From NCBI GenBank assembly GCA_019244185.1, contig JAFATB010000014.1, forward strand, positions 561,587-625,586: 64,000 bases of DNA, read 5' to 3'. Positions 16,990-23,875 of the stretch are shown here, piece after piece. The stretch's first letter is position 1, and each line of letters opens with the position of its first letter. The DNA is from Acidobacteriota bacterium (lineage in GTDB: Bacteria; Acidobacteriota; Thermoanaerobaculia; Gp7-AA8). A program made the translations under genes and the position numbers. The notes beneath the pieces were generated by a model, which saw nothing but the letters and a program-made list of their open reading frames with translations, was not told the DNA's origin and did no database searches.

Positions 16990-18957
16990 ATGCGTGCCCC
17001 CGTGCTCCTCGTTCTCCTCGCCCTGTTCTCGTTCGTCTCCGTGCTTCACGCCGCGGAGATTCCCGTCTCGGAGACGGTGCAGTACGTTCCCGATCCCGGC
17101 GACGACGTCTCGCGATTCGTTCCTCAGGTTGCGGCGGGGGATGGATTTCTCGTCGTCTGGGAAGACCGGGTGTTCGCCGGCTATCCGGGCGACGTGCACA
17201 TTCGCGCGTATGACGATGATGGCGCGCCGCGCACACCCGCGGCGACGGTCATCGACAGCGGCCATTCGGCACACGTCGTATGGACCGGCAGCGACTATCT
17301 CGTCGTATACGCGAAGTGGCTCCCGCCCTTCGGCAGTCCGTTTCCGCTGCCGCTCTTCGTGGCGGTGCGCGTGCGCGCGGATGGCTCCGTCGTCGAAGGC
17401 TCGCGCGTGGTGGTTCGCGAAGGTCGCGCAAACGGCGACATCGTGAGTCTGGTGTGGACGGGCGAGAACGCGATGCTGCTCACGAGCGAGCTCGATGGCG
17501 CCGGACTCTACTCGCTCGATGCGTCGGGACATCCGATCGGCGACGCCAGCGCGTCCGTGCGCACGCATCCGCCGGTGGCGATCGCCGCGGCGCCCGGCGC
17601 ACCGCTCTACTACCTCGCGCCCGAACGCGGCGACGTCGCGGCGGTGCGGCCGGGCGAGATCGCGGTGCTCGACGACACGGTGCTCGGCACGATCGCGGCG
17701 CTTTACGACCTGCAGGGAGCAGTCGTCGACGCATTCCTGCTCGACGCGGTGCACGGTATGCGCTCGCTCGTGTGGGACGGCGCGGCGTGGGAGGGCGTCT
17801 ACGCGACGAGCGATTCCATCTGCACGGTGCGCTTCACGCGCGCGTCGGACGTCGCGACGCAATGCACCGCCGGCGGTGTGCATCCGCAAACGCCGTCGAT
17901 CGCCGCGGGACGGACGCGCACGTTTCGCGCGTGGACGGAAGGCGACACGCAGTACTCGATCGGCGGTGCACGCGTGATGACCGACAGCGGCATCGCGTCC
18001 GTCTCCGTCGCGAAGAAACGGTTGCCGGCGGCGACTGTCGATGCGAGCGGTCTGCTCGTGGCGTGGATCGAAGCGGAACTCGTCCACATCGGCGGCCTCG
18101 CGAACGACGGCAACCGCCGCGCGGAGGTCGTGCTCGACGGCGACGCCTCGCTCGTCGCACCGGCGATCGCCGCGGCAGGAACGCAGTCGCTCGTCGTGTG
18201 GAGCGGTGACGGCGAGATTCATGCGGTACGCCTCGACGCGTCCGGACATCCGCTGCCGCCATACCTCGACCTCGGCAGCGGCACGAGTCCCGCCATCGCG
18301 ACGGATGGCGAGCGCTGGCTCGTCGCGTGGCAGCGCGACGGCGAGATCGCGACGACGATCGTGTCGGCGAACGGCGATCCGAACGGCGTGTTCGCATTCG
18401 CCAGCGACGCGCAGCCATCGACGCCGTCGGTTACGTTCGCCGACGGGCGCTATCTCATCGTGTGGCGCGAGAACGGCGTCGAAACGACGACCATCGCGGT
18501 GGCCGCGCTCGATCGCAACGGCGCGTCGATCTCCGGAACGGTGCGGCATACCGAGGAAGGACTCACGAGTGGACATCCGCCGGCGATTGCATGCAGCGCG
18601 AACGGCTGTCTCGTCACGTGGTTCGAGCTGACGACGTCGACGCTGCTCGGCGCGGCGCTGTCGCTGGACGGCACGACGCTCGGCGAGCCGCACGCGCTCC
18701 TGCCCGGCGACGCATTCGCACGCACGATCATCGTCGCGCAGAGCGACGGCACGTTCCGCGTGTACGAGCGCAATCGATACGCGATCGTCGGGCGTGACGC
18801 GTCAGTACTCGGCTCCGCGACGTGGATTGCTGACGATCCGAGTCTCGTGCTCGGCGCGGTGCTTCCGTTCCGCGCGAACAGCGTCGCCGTGTACGAGCGC
18901 GCCGGCCCCATTTACGTCCGCGACTTCGCGGCACGGACGCGTGCGGTTCGTCATTGA
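16990..18957 (+). CDS. Secreted beta-propeller-like repeat protein ending in RAVRH
   Basis: A 655-residue exported protein. The signal peptide is MRAPVLLVLLALFSFVSVLHAA. It contains about ten repeats of the form G-x-x-x-L-V-x-W followed by I-x-A-x-R-L/V-x-x-x-G (for example DGFLVVWEDRVF, GSDYLVVYAKW, GTQSLVVWSGDGEIHAVRL, GERWLVAWQRDGEIATTIV, DGRYLIVWRENGVETTTIA), a layout typical of beta-propellers. No catalytic motif is visible. It sits between the formate dehydrogenase alpha and beta genes in the same direction, with gaps of about 40 and 20 bp, yet has no obvious role in that enzyme. It resembles the protein at 7284-9683. The last residues are RTRAVRH. Function is unknown. Confidence 0.8.
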   Translation: MRAPVLLVLLALFSFVSVLHAAEIPVSETVQYVPDPGDDVSRFVPQVAAGDGFLVVWEDRVFAGYPGDVHIRAYDDDGAPRTPAATVIDSGHSAHVVWTGSDYLVVYAKWLPPFGSPFPLPLFVAVRVRADGSVVEGSRVVVREGRANGDIVSLVWTGENAMLLTSELDGAGLYSLDASGHPIGDASASVRTHPPVAIAAAPGAPLYYLAPERGDVAAVRPGEIAVLDDTVLGTIAALYDLQGAVVDAFLLDAVHGMRSLVWDGAAWEGVYATSDSICTVRFTRASDVATQCTAGGVHPQTPSIAAGRTRTFRAWTEGDTQYSIGGARVMTDSGIASVSVAKKRLPAATVDASGLLVAWIEAELVHIGGLANDGNRRAEVVLDGDASLVAPAIAAAGTQSLVVWSGDGEIHAVRLDASGHPLPPYLDLGSGTSPAIATDGERWLVAWQRDGEIATTIVSANGDPNGVFAFASDAQPSTPSVTFADGRYLIVWRENGVETTTIAVAALDRNGASISGTVRHTEEGLTSGHPPAIACSANGCLVTWFELTTSTLLGAALSLDGTTLGEPHALLPGDAFARTIIVAQSDGTFRVYERNRYAIVGRDASVLGSATWIADDPSLVLGAVLPFRANSVAVYERAGPIYVRDFAARTRAVRH

Positions 18958-18978
18958 CGCTGGTGTAAGCTCCGTCGC

Positions 18979-19788
18979 GTGAGCGTGACGGGGTTCTTCA
19001 CCGACTCGACGCTGTGCATCGGATGCAAAGCGTGCGAGGTCGCGTGCAAGGAGTGGAACGACGTCCCCGAGGATGGGCTGAAGTTTTCGGGGAACTCGTA
19101 CGACAACACCATCGCGCTCGGGCACTCGACGTGGCGGCACGTGAAGTTCGTCGAGCACGAGGCCACGATCGGCGCGGGCGGCAACGCGCCGCGGCTGATG
19201 ACGTGGCAGTTCTCGTCGGACGTCTGCAAGCACTGCGAGAACGCGGGCTGCCTCGAGTCGTGTCCGACCGGCTCGATCGTGCGCACGGAGTTCGGCGGCG
19301 TCTACGTGCAGCCCGACATCTGCAACGGCTGCGGCTACTGCGTCGTGAACTGTCCGTTCGGCGTGATCGACCGCCGTCCGACGGACGGCCGCGCGTTCAA
19401 GTGCACGTTCTGCTACGACCGGCAGCGCGCGGGCGAGCAGCCGGCGTGCGCGAAAGCGTGTCCGACGCAGTCGATTCTCTTCGGCGATCTCGAGGAGTTG
19501 CAGCTGGTCGCCGACGCGCGCATCGCGAAGCTGCACGCGAACGGGATGACGGACGCGAAGATCTACAACCCAACGGACAGCAGCGTCGGCGGCGTGCACG
19601 CGTTCTTCCTCGTGCGCGGCGACGCGCGCGAGTACAACCTGCCCGCGAATCCGGTCGTGCCGACGGTGTACCTGCGCGACGCGTGGGGCGCGGCGGCCGC
19701 GGGCGCGGCGGCGATCGCCGCCGGCGCGCTTGTCGTGTTTGCGCTGGGGGGTAAGAAGCGAATGAAGAACGCAGAACGCAGAACGTAG
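18979..19788 (+). CDS. Formate dehydrogenase iron-sulfur (beta) subunit, membrane-anchored ferredoxin
   Basis: A 269-residue FdnH/HybA/DmsB-type electron-transfer subunit. It has four cysteine groups for four [4Fe-4S] clusters: CIGCKACEVAC, CKHCENAGCLESCP, CNGCGYCVVNCP, and CTFCYDRQRAGEQPACAKACP. A C-terminal membrane helix (about residues 235-257, alanine-rich) would anchor it. It passes electrons from the catalytic subunit to the NrfD partner. The GTG start is 7 nt after a TAAGCT box, suggesting its own leaderless promoter. The last nine residues (RMKNAERRT) and the stop are encoded by the left arm of a palindromic repeat, so the original C-terminus was altered by that element. Confidence 0.93.
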   Translation: MSVTGFFTDSTLCIGCKACEVACKEWNDVPEDGLKFSGNSYDNTIALGHSTWRHVKFVEHEATIGAGGNAPRLMTWQFSSDVCKHCENAGCLESCPTGSIVRTEFGGVYVQPDICNGCGYCVVNCPFGVIDRRPTDGRAFKCTFCYDRQRAGEQPACAKACPTQSILFGDLEELQLVADARIAKLHANGMTDAKIYNPTDSSVGGVHAFFLVRGDAREYNLPANPVVPTVYLRDAWGAAAAGAAAIAAGALVVFALGGKKRMKNAERRT

Positions 19789-19850
19789 AATGAAGAAAGG
19801 GGCGCGATTGCGTTCTCAATTCTGCGTTCTGCGTTCTGCGTTCTTCATTC
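19760..19850. repeat. Palindromic repeat element, copy 1 (heptamer-based hairpin)
   Basis: The left arm (19760-19795) begins GAATGAAGAACGCAGAACGC. It pairs with the right arm (19812-19850) over about 26 perfect base pairs plus an imperfect extension. Each arm contains three tandem copies of the heptamer GAACGCA or its complement. The beta-subunit stop TAG lies inside the left arm, and the ATG of the NrfD gene abuts the right arm, leaving no free ribosome-binding site. A second copy lies at 61518-61613. Confidence 0.9.
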
Positions 19851-20690
19851 ATGTCTACCTATTACGACCTTCCGCTGCTCAAGCCTCCGGTGTGGACGTG
19901 GGAAGTGCCCACGTACTTTTTCGTCGGCGGTGCGGCGGGAGCGGCGGCGGCGCTCGGCGCGATCGCGCAGGTGACAGGCGCGGATCAAACACTGGTGCGC
20001 GACGCGCGCTGGATCGCCGCCGCGGGCGCGACGCTTTCCGCGCCGCTGCTCGTCGCGGACCTCGGCCGTCCCGAGCGTTTTCTGAACATGCTGCGCGTGT
20101 TCAAGCTGCAGTCGCCGATGTCGGTCGGCGCGTGGACGCTCACCGCGTTCGGCAGCGCGTCGAGTGCCGCCGCGTTCGCGGAGCTCGTGCAGCGCCGCAC
20201 GAATCTGCCGGTGCGCGTCGTCGGCGATGCGTCCGCGGTCGTCGCCGCGGCGACAGGCCTCGTGATGGCGACTTACACCGGCGTGCTCCTCGGCGCGACG
20301 GCGATTCCGGTGTGGAACGAAAACGTCCGCCTGCTGCCCGTGCACTTCGGCGCGTCCGCTCTCGGCTCGGCAGTCTCGCTGCTGGAACTCCGTGGACATC
20401 GCGACCGCGCGCTGAACGCCCTCGGTCTCGGCACCGCGATCTTCGAGACGCTCGTCGCGGCGTCGCTCGACGCGGGTGACGATCGCGTCAACGCTCCGCT
20501 CACGCGCGGACGCAGCGGCACGCTCGTGCGCCTCGCCGGCGCGCTCTCCGGACCCGTGCCGCTCGCGTTGCGTTTGTTCGGCGCGCGCAAAGCCGCCGCG
20601 ATCGCGACGCTCGCCGGCTCGTTGGCGACACGATTCGCGTGGGTCGAGGCGGGGAAGGCGAGCGCGCGCGATCCGCGGGTCGCGTTGTAA
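19851..20690 (+). CDS. NrfD/PsrC-family membrane subunit of the formate dehydrogenase complex
   Basis: A 279-residue polytopic protein with eight likely membrane segments. The start YYDLPLLKPPVWTWEVPTYF matches the NrfD family (L-x-K-P-x-W-x-W-x-x-P-x-Y-F-F-x-G-G). It also carries LLVADLGRPERFLNMLRVFK and the SPMSVGAWTL motif, typical of this quinone-interacting family. It takes electrons from the iron-sulfur subunit to the quinone pool, or the reverse, replacing the cytochrome b subunit of E. coli FDH-N. Its ATG directly follows the palindromic repeat. Either a different start or coupling or hairpin-dependent control may apply. Confidence 0.9.
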   Translation: MSTYYDLPLLKPPVWTWEVPTYFFVGGAAGAAAALGAIAQVTGADQTLVRDARWIAAAGATLSAPLLVADLGRPERFLNMLRVFKLQSPMSVGAWTLTAFGSASSAAAFAELVQRRTNLPVRVVGDASAVVAAATGLVMATYTGVLLGATAIPVWNENVRLLPVHFGASALGSAVSLLELRGHRDRALNALGLGTAIFETLVAASLDAGDDRVNAPLTRGRSGTLVRLAGALSGPVPLALRLFGARKAAAIATLAGSLATRFAWVEAGKASARDPRVAL

Positions 20691-20701
20691 GTGAGCGCGC
20701 G

Positions 20702-21169
20702 CTACGCCGCGATGCAGCGCGTCGCCGACAACCGATCGGGCAGTGACTGCCGCGAAGGCAAGGCCGCGAGGAGAAAGCCGATGCCGGCCGTGAGCAGCGA
20801 GAGATACACCGCCGCCCATCGCAGCGTCGCGTTGCGCAGCGACATCGCGGAGTCCGACGCGGCGATCACGCGCACGTCGAAGATCGCGCCGCCGATGGTC
20901 TTGCCCCACAGCAGCCACGCGCCGACGAAGTAGTAGTACGAGAGCACGACTACGAAACCGGCGAGCGACGCCACGTGCCGCCAGTCGCTCGGCTCCGGCA
21001 GCAGTGGCGAGAGCGCGAGCACGAGGGCGAAGAAGAGCGAGAGATCGATGAGCAGCGCGAAGAGCCTGCGCATGCGCGGCGCGGCATCGTCGTCATTCGC
21101 TTCAGGCAGCGGCGCGGCCGTGTCGTCGACCACTCCTGGCTCGATCTCGATCTCGTCGAAACGCTGCAT
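20702..21169 (-). CDS. RDD-family membrane protein
   Basis: A 155-residue protein with an acidic N-terminal tail of about 35 residues and the RDD domain. The first helix carries MRRLFALLIDLSLFFALVLA (the R...D pair). The second membrane segment is AGFVVVLSYYYFVGAWLLWG followed by KTIGGAIFDVRVI, matching the family's W-G-x-T-x-G-K-x-x-x-x-x-x-V segment. The last hydrophobic region ends at LPDRLSATRCI. Family roles are poorly defined (transport of small ions has been proposed). GGGAGG is 7 nt upstream of the ATG at 21169. It follows the TPR gene on the same strand with a 24-bp gap, so the two are likely co-transcribed. Confidence 0.85.
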   Translation of the reverse strand: MQRFDEIEIEPGVVDDTAAPLPEANDDDAAPRMRRLFALLIDLSLFFALVLALSPLLPEPSDWRHVASLAGFVVVLSYYYFVGAWLLWGKTIGGAIFDVRVIAASDSAMSLRNATLRWAAVYLSLLTAGIGFLLAALPSRQSLPDRLSATRCIAA

Positions 21170-21193
21170 CACACCCTCCCACGCGCTGGCGTT

Positions 21194-23395
21194 TTACGTC
21201 GGTTGCCGCAACGGCAGATATTTTACGTAGATCTGGTAGAGGAGATCCTTCGTCTCGTCCTTGTAGTGGACGGCGAGGTCGCGGCTGCGGCGCGCGAGCT
21301 CGTCGTTCGGCTCGGACTTCAGCACCTCGTCGAACTCGCGGATGGCCTCCTCGGTCTTCTCTTCCTGCAGCGCGGCCGCGCCGAGGTTGAAGTGCGCGTT
21401 CACGATCATCCGGGCGATGTTCTGGTTCTGCGGATCGGCGGCGAGCAGCGGCTGCAGCGCGGCGATGGCGTCGCCGTACTTGCGCTCGTCGAACAGCGTC
21501 TTCGCGGCGTCGAGCTTCGCCACCTGCTGCGCGGCGTTGTCGTACAGGGCCTTCACCTCGGGCGGCAGCGGATGGACTTTCTGCGCGTCGTCGAGGTCCG
21601 CCTTCGCGGCGGCGTAGTCGTGCGCGTTGAACGCGGCCTGCGCGGACGTCACCTTCTGATCGTAGTACTGGCTCGCGGGAACGCCGTCGATGAGCGACGC
21701 CGTCTTCGACTTCTTCTGCTGCAGGTCGGCGATCATGACCAGCGCGCGGTCGTGCTGCGGATCGGTCGCCGGGACGTCCTGCAGCAGCGCGATGGCTTGA
21801 TCGTACTTGCCGTGGTTCGCGAGATTGGTCGCGCGCGCGAAGACCGCCTGCGTCGCCACCGGCTGCGGCTCGGCCTCGCCGTGGAAACGCGACCACGCGA
21901 ACCAGCCCGCGGCGCCGAGGACGAGCACGCCCACGATCGCGGCGAGCGCGCCCATCGGCAGCTTGCGCGCGGCGGCGGGACGCGCTTTCGACGGCTCGCT
22001 CTTCTTCGCCTTCGCCGCCGCGGGCGCCGCGGCCATCGCGCCGGGATCGGGTGGAATCAGCGGCGCGTCGCCGGTCGCAGGGAGTTCGTCGTCGAACATC
22101 CCGAAGTCGAGATCGTCCGACGCGACCGACGGCGGCGGAATGGCGAGATTGCCCGCGGCGGTGGCGGGACGCCCCGCGGCAGGACGCTGGAGCGTCGCGG
22201 TCTCGATGCGGTCGAGGTAGTCGTGTGCCTGCGCGTTGTGCGGGTCGAGGCGCAGCACTTCGCCGAGCTCGTTGCGCGCGGCGTTGAAGTCGCGGCGGTC
22301 GAACGCGGCCGTGGCCGATGCGAGGCGCGTGTCGAGCTCGTCCTCGATGTCGCGGCGCTTCGACTTCGCGCGCTCGATGCGCTCCGACGCCTGCTCGTTC
22401 GTGACGTCGATGAGGAAGATGCGCGACCAGAGATCGATGGCCTGCTGGTAGTCGCCGGCGTTGTACGCGCGGTCGCCGTCGGTGAGGAACTGCGCGATCT
22501 TCTGCTGATCGTCGTCGCTCGTCGCGATCGAGGCGGTGGTGAAGTCGAACTCGTGCGGCGTACCCTCGACCGGCGCCGCGCCGCCGTCGAACGAGAAGCC
22601 GGAGAACGGCGAGTCGGATGCCGGCGTCGCGGGCGCGTCGAAGGAGAAGTTCGAGAAGTTCGAATCGTCGACCGGAGTGGCGGCGCCGGAGTCGAAGGAG
22701 AAGTTCGCGAACGACGGCGCGTCGGCGGCCGGTTTCGCGTCTTCCTCGAACGTGAAGCCGAAGTCGGCGGCGGGCGTCGACGCGCGCCCCGTGGCCTGTT
22801 GCGTGCGGTCGTCGACGACGAACGAAGATGACGGCGGCGGCGGCGGCGCGGGTGCATTCGCGCGCGCGGCGATCGCTTTCCCCACCCGCACGACCTCGGG
22901 ATGCGTGGCGTCGAGCGCGCGCGCTTTGTCGAGCTCCATGCGCGCGCCGGCGACGTTGCCGGCGGCGAGCTGCTGATCGCACTTGCGCGCGAACTGCTCG
23001 ACGAACGGCGCGGCTTCGAGCTTCTCGCGCGCCTCGTCGCCGAGGAGCCGCGCTTCCTCGTTCATGAGATCGTTCGTGAGGATCTCGCCGGTGATGTGGA
23101 TGACGCGGTTGAAGTCGCGCGACGCCATCGCCTGGCGCGCGGCCTCGAGCTGCGGAAGTCCGGGCGCGGCGGCGGTGCCGAGCGAGTCGACGTCGATCGG
23201 CGCGGCCGGATTGCGCGTTTTCTCCAGCAGCTTCTTGGCCGGATCGAACATCGGATCCATCTGCAGGATGAGGTTGCATCCGGCGAGGACGTCCTCGCTG
23301 CGGCCCTGCTTGTAGAGCGCGAGCGTCTGTTGAAACGTCGACGCGACGCGGTCGCGCACGGCCGCGGCCAGCGAGGGGTTGCCAGGGTAGGTCAT
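21194..23395 (-). CDS. TPR-repeat membrane protein with a phenylalanine-rich linker
   Basis: A 733-residue protein. TPR-like helices occupy about residues 15-190 and 295-400 (for example ADGDRAYNAGDYQQAIDLWSR, AAFDRRDFNAARNELGEVL). A disordered linker at about 205-275 has four FxxFSFD-type units (FGFTFEED, FANFSFDSG, FSNFSFDAP, FSGFSFDGG). An Ala/Pro/Lys-rich segment leads to one membrane helix (about 478-500, LAAIVGVLVLGAAGWFAW). A further TPR block ends the protein (NLGAAALQEEKTEEAIREFD). The N-terminus is probably cytoplasmic and the last TPR block outside. It is likely a scaffold or assembly protein with unknown partners. A consensus TATAAT is 10 nt upstream of the ATG. Confidence 0.85.
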   Translation of the reverse strand: MTYPGNPSLAAAVRDRVASTFQQTLALYKQGRSEDVLAGCNLILQMDPMFDPAKKLLEKTRNPAAPIDVDSLGTAAAPGLPQLEAARQAMASRDFNRVIHITGEILTNDLMNEEARLLGDEAREKLEAAPFVEQFARKCDQQLAAGNVAGARMELDKARALDATHPEVVRVGKAIAARANAPAPPPPPSSSFVVDDRTQQATGRASTPAADFGFTFEEDAKPAADAPSFANFSFDSGAATPVDDSNFSNFSFDAPATPASDSPFSGFSFDGGAAPVEGTPHEFDFTTASIATSDDDQQKIAQFLTDGDRAYNAGDYQQAIDLWSRIFLIDVTNEQASERIERAKSKRRDIEDELDTRLASATAAFDRRDFNAARNELGEVLRLDPHNAQAHDYLDRIETATLQRPAAGRPATAAGNLAIPPPSVASDDLDFGMFDDELPATGDAPLIPPDPGAMAAAPAAAKAKKSEPSKARPAAARKLPMGALAAIVGVLVLGAAGWFAWSRFHGEAEPQPVATQAVFARATNLANHGKYDQAIALLQDVPATDPQHDRALVMIADLQQKKSKTASLIDGVPASQYYDQKVTSAQAAFNAHDYAAAKADLDDAQKVHPLPPEVKALYDNAAQQVAKLDAAKTLFDERKYGDAIAALQPLLAADPQNQNIARMIVNAHFNLGAAALQEEKTEEAIREFDEVLKSEPNDELARRSRDLAVHYKDETKDLLYQIYVKYLPLRQPT

Positions 23396-23405
23396 CGGTC
23401 GCGCG

Positions 23406-23419
23406 ATTATAGCTATACT
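23406..23419. promoter_or_regulatory. Overlapping divergent -10 boxes
   Basis: TATAAT on the minus strand (23406-23411) serves the TPR gene 10 nt away. TATACT on the plus strand (23414-23419) is 20 nt before the ridA ATG. The boxes are 2 bp apart, so polymerase can occupy only one at a time. Confidence 0.6.
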
Positions 23420-23439
23420 GCGCCGCCAGAAAGGATTGC

Positions 23440-23820
23440 ATGCACATGGATTACGTCGCTACCGACGCCGCGCCGAAAGCGATCGGCCCGTATTCGCAGG
23501 CGGTCAAAGCGAACGGACTCGTCTTCACGTCCGGACAGATCGCGCTCGACCCGGCGAGCGGCAACCTCATCGACGAGAGCTTCGAGGCGCAGGTCCATCG
23601 CGTGTTCCGCAATCTCGAGGCGGTGCTGCGTGAAGCGGGGAGCGACTTCAGCCGCGTACTGCGCGCGACCGTCTATCTCACCGACCTCGCGAACTTCCAG
23701 ACGCTGAATACGATTTACGCGAGCTACTTCGGCGACCACAAGCCGGCGCGCACGACGGTCGGCGTGGCGCAGTTGCCGAAGGGCGGAGCGGTGGAAATCG
23801 ACCTGGTTGCTCTTACGTAG
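23440..23820 (+). CDS. ridA: RidA-family enamine/imine deaminase
   Basis: A 126-residue protein of the RidA/YjgF/UK114 family, which hydrolyses reactive 2-aminoacrylate-type enamines and so protects pyridoxal-phosphate enzymes. It carries AIGPYSQAVKANGLVFTSGQ, the LRATVYLTDLANF segment with the substrate-binding arginine, and ARTTVGVAQLPKGGAVEIDLVAL at the end, where the conserved arginine and acidic residue lie. Length and all signatures are normal. AAAGGA lies 5 nt before the ATG at 23440. It diverges from the TPR gene with overlapping promoters. Confidence 0.95.
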   Translation: MHMDYVATDAAPKAIGPYSQAVKANGLVFTSGQIALDPASGNLIDESFEAQVHRVFRNLEAVLREAGSDFSRVLRATVYLTDLANFQTLNTIYASYFGDHKPARTTVGVAQLPKGGAVEIDLVALT

Positions 23821-23835
23821 AGACGCGCTGACGTA

Positions 23836-23864
23836 GAGACGGCGACGTGGACCGCCGCCGTCTC
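23836..23864. terminator. Hairpin between convergent genes
   Basis: GAGACGGCG pairs perfectly with CGCCGTCTC across an 11-nt loop in the 55-bp gap between ridA and the convergent giant gene. No clear T-tract follows on either strand. The motif ACGTAGAGACG occurs twice just before it and includes the ridA stop. Confidence 0.5.
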
Positions 23865-23875
23865 CGGAAGGATGG

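Noticed and set aside
14704..18693. Long minus-strand reading frame opposite the formate dehydrogenase and propeller genes
   Set aside because: It is Arg/His-rich, has no recognisable domain, and lies fully antisense to well-supported genes. High GC at third codon positions leaves such frames open by chance.
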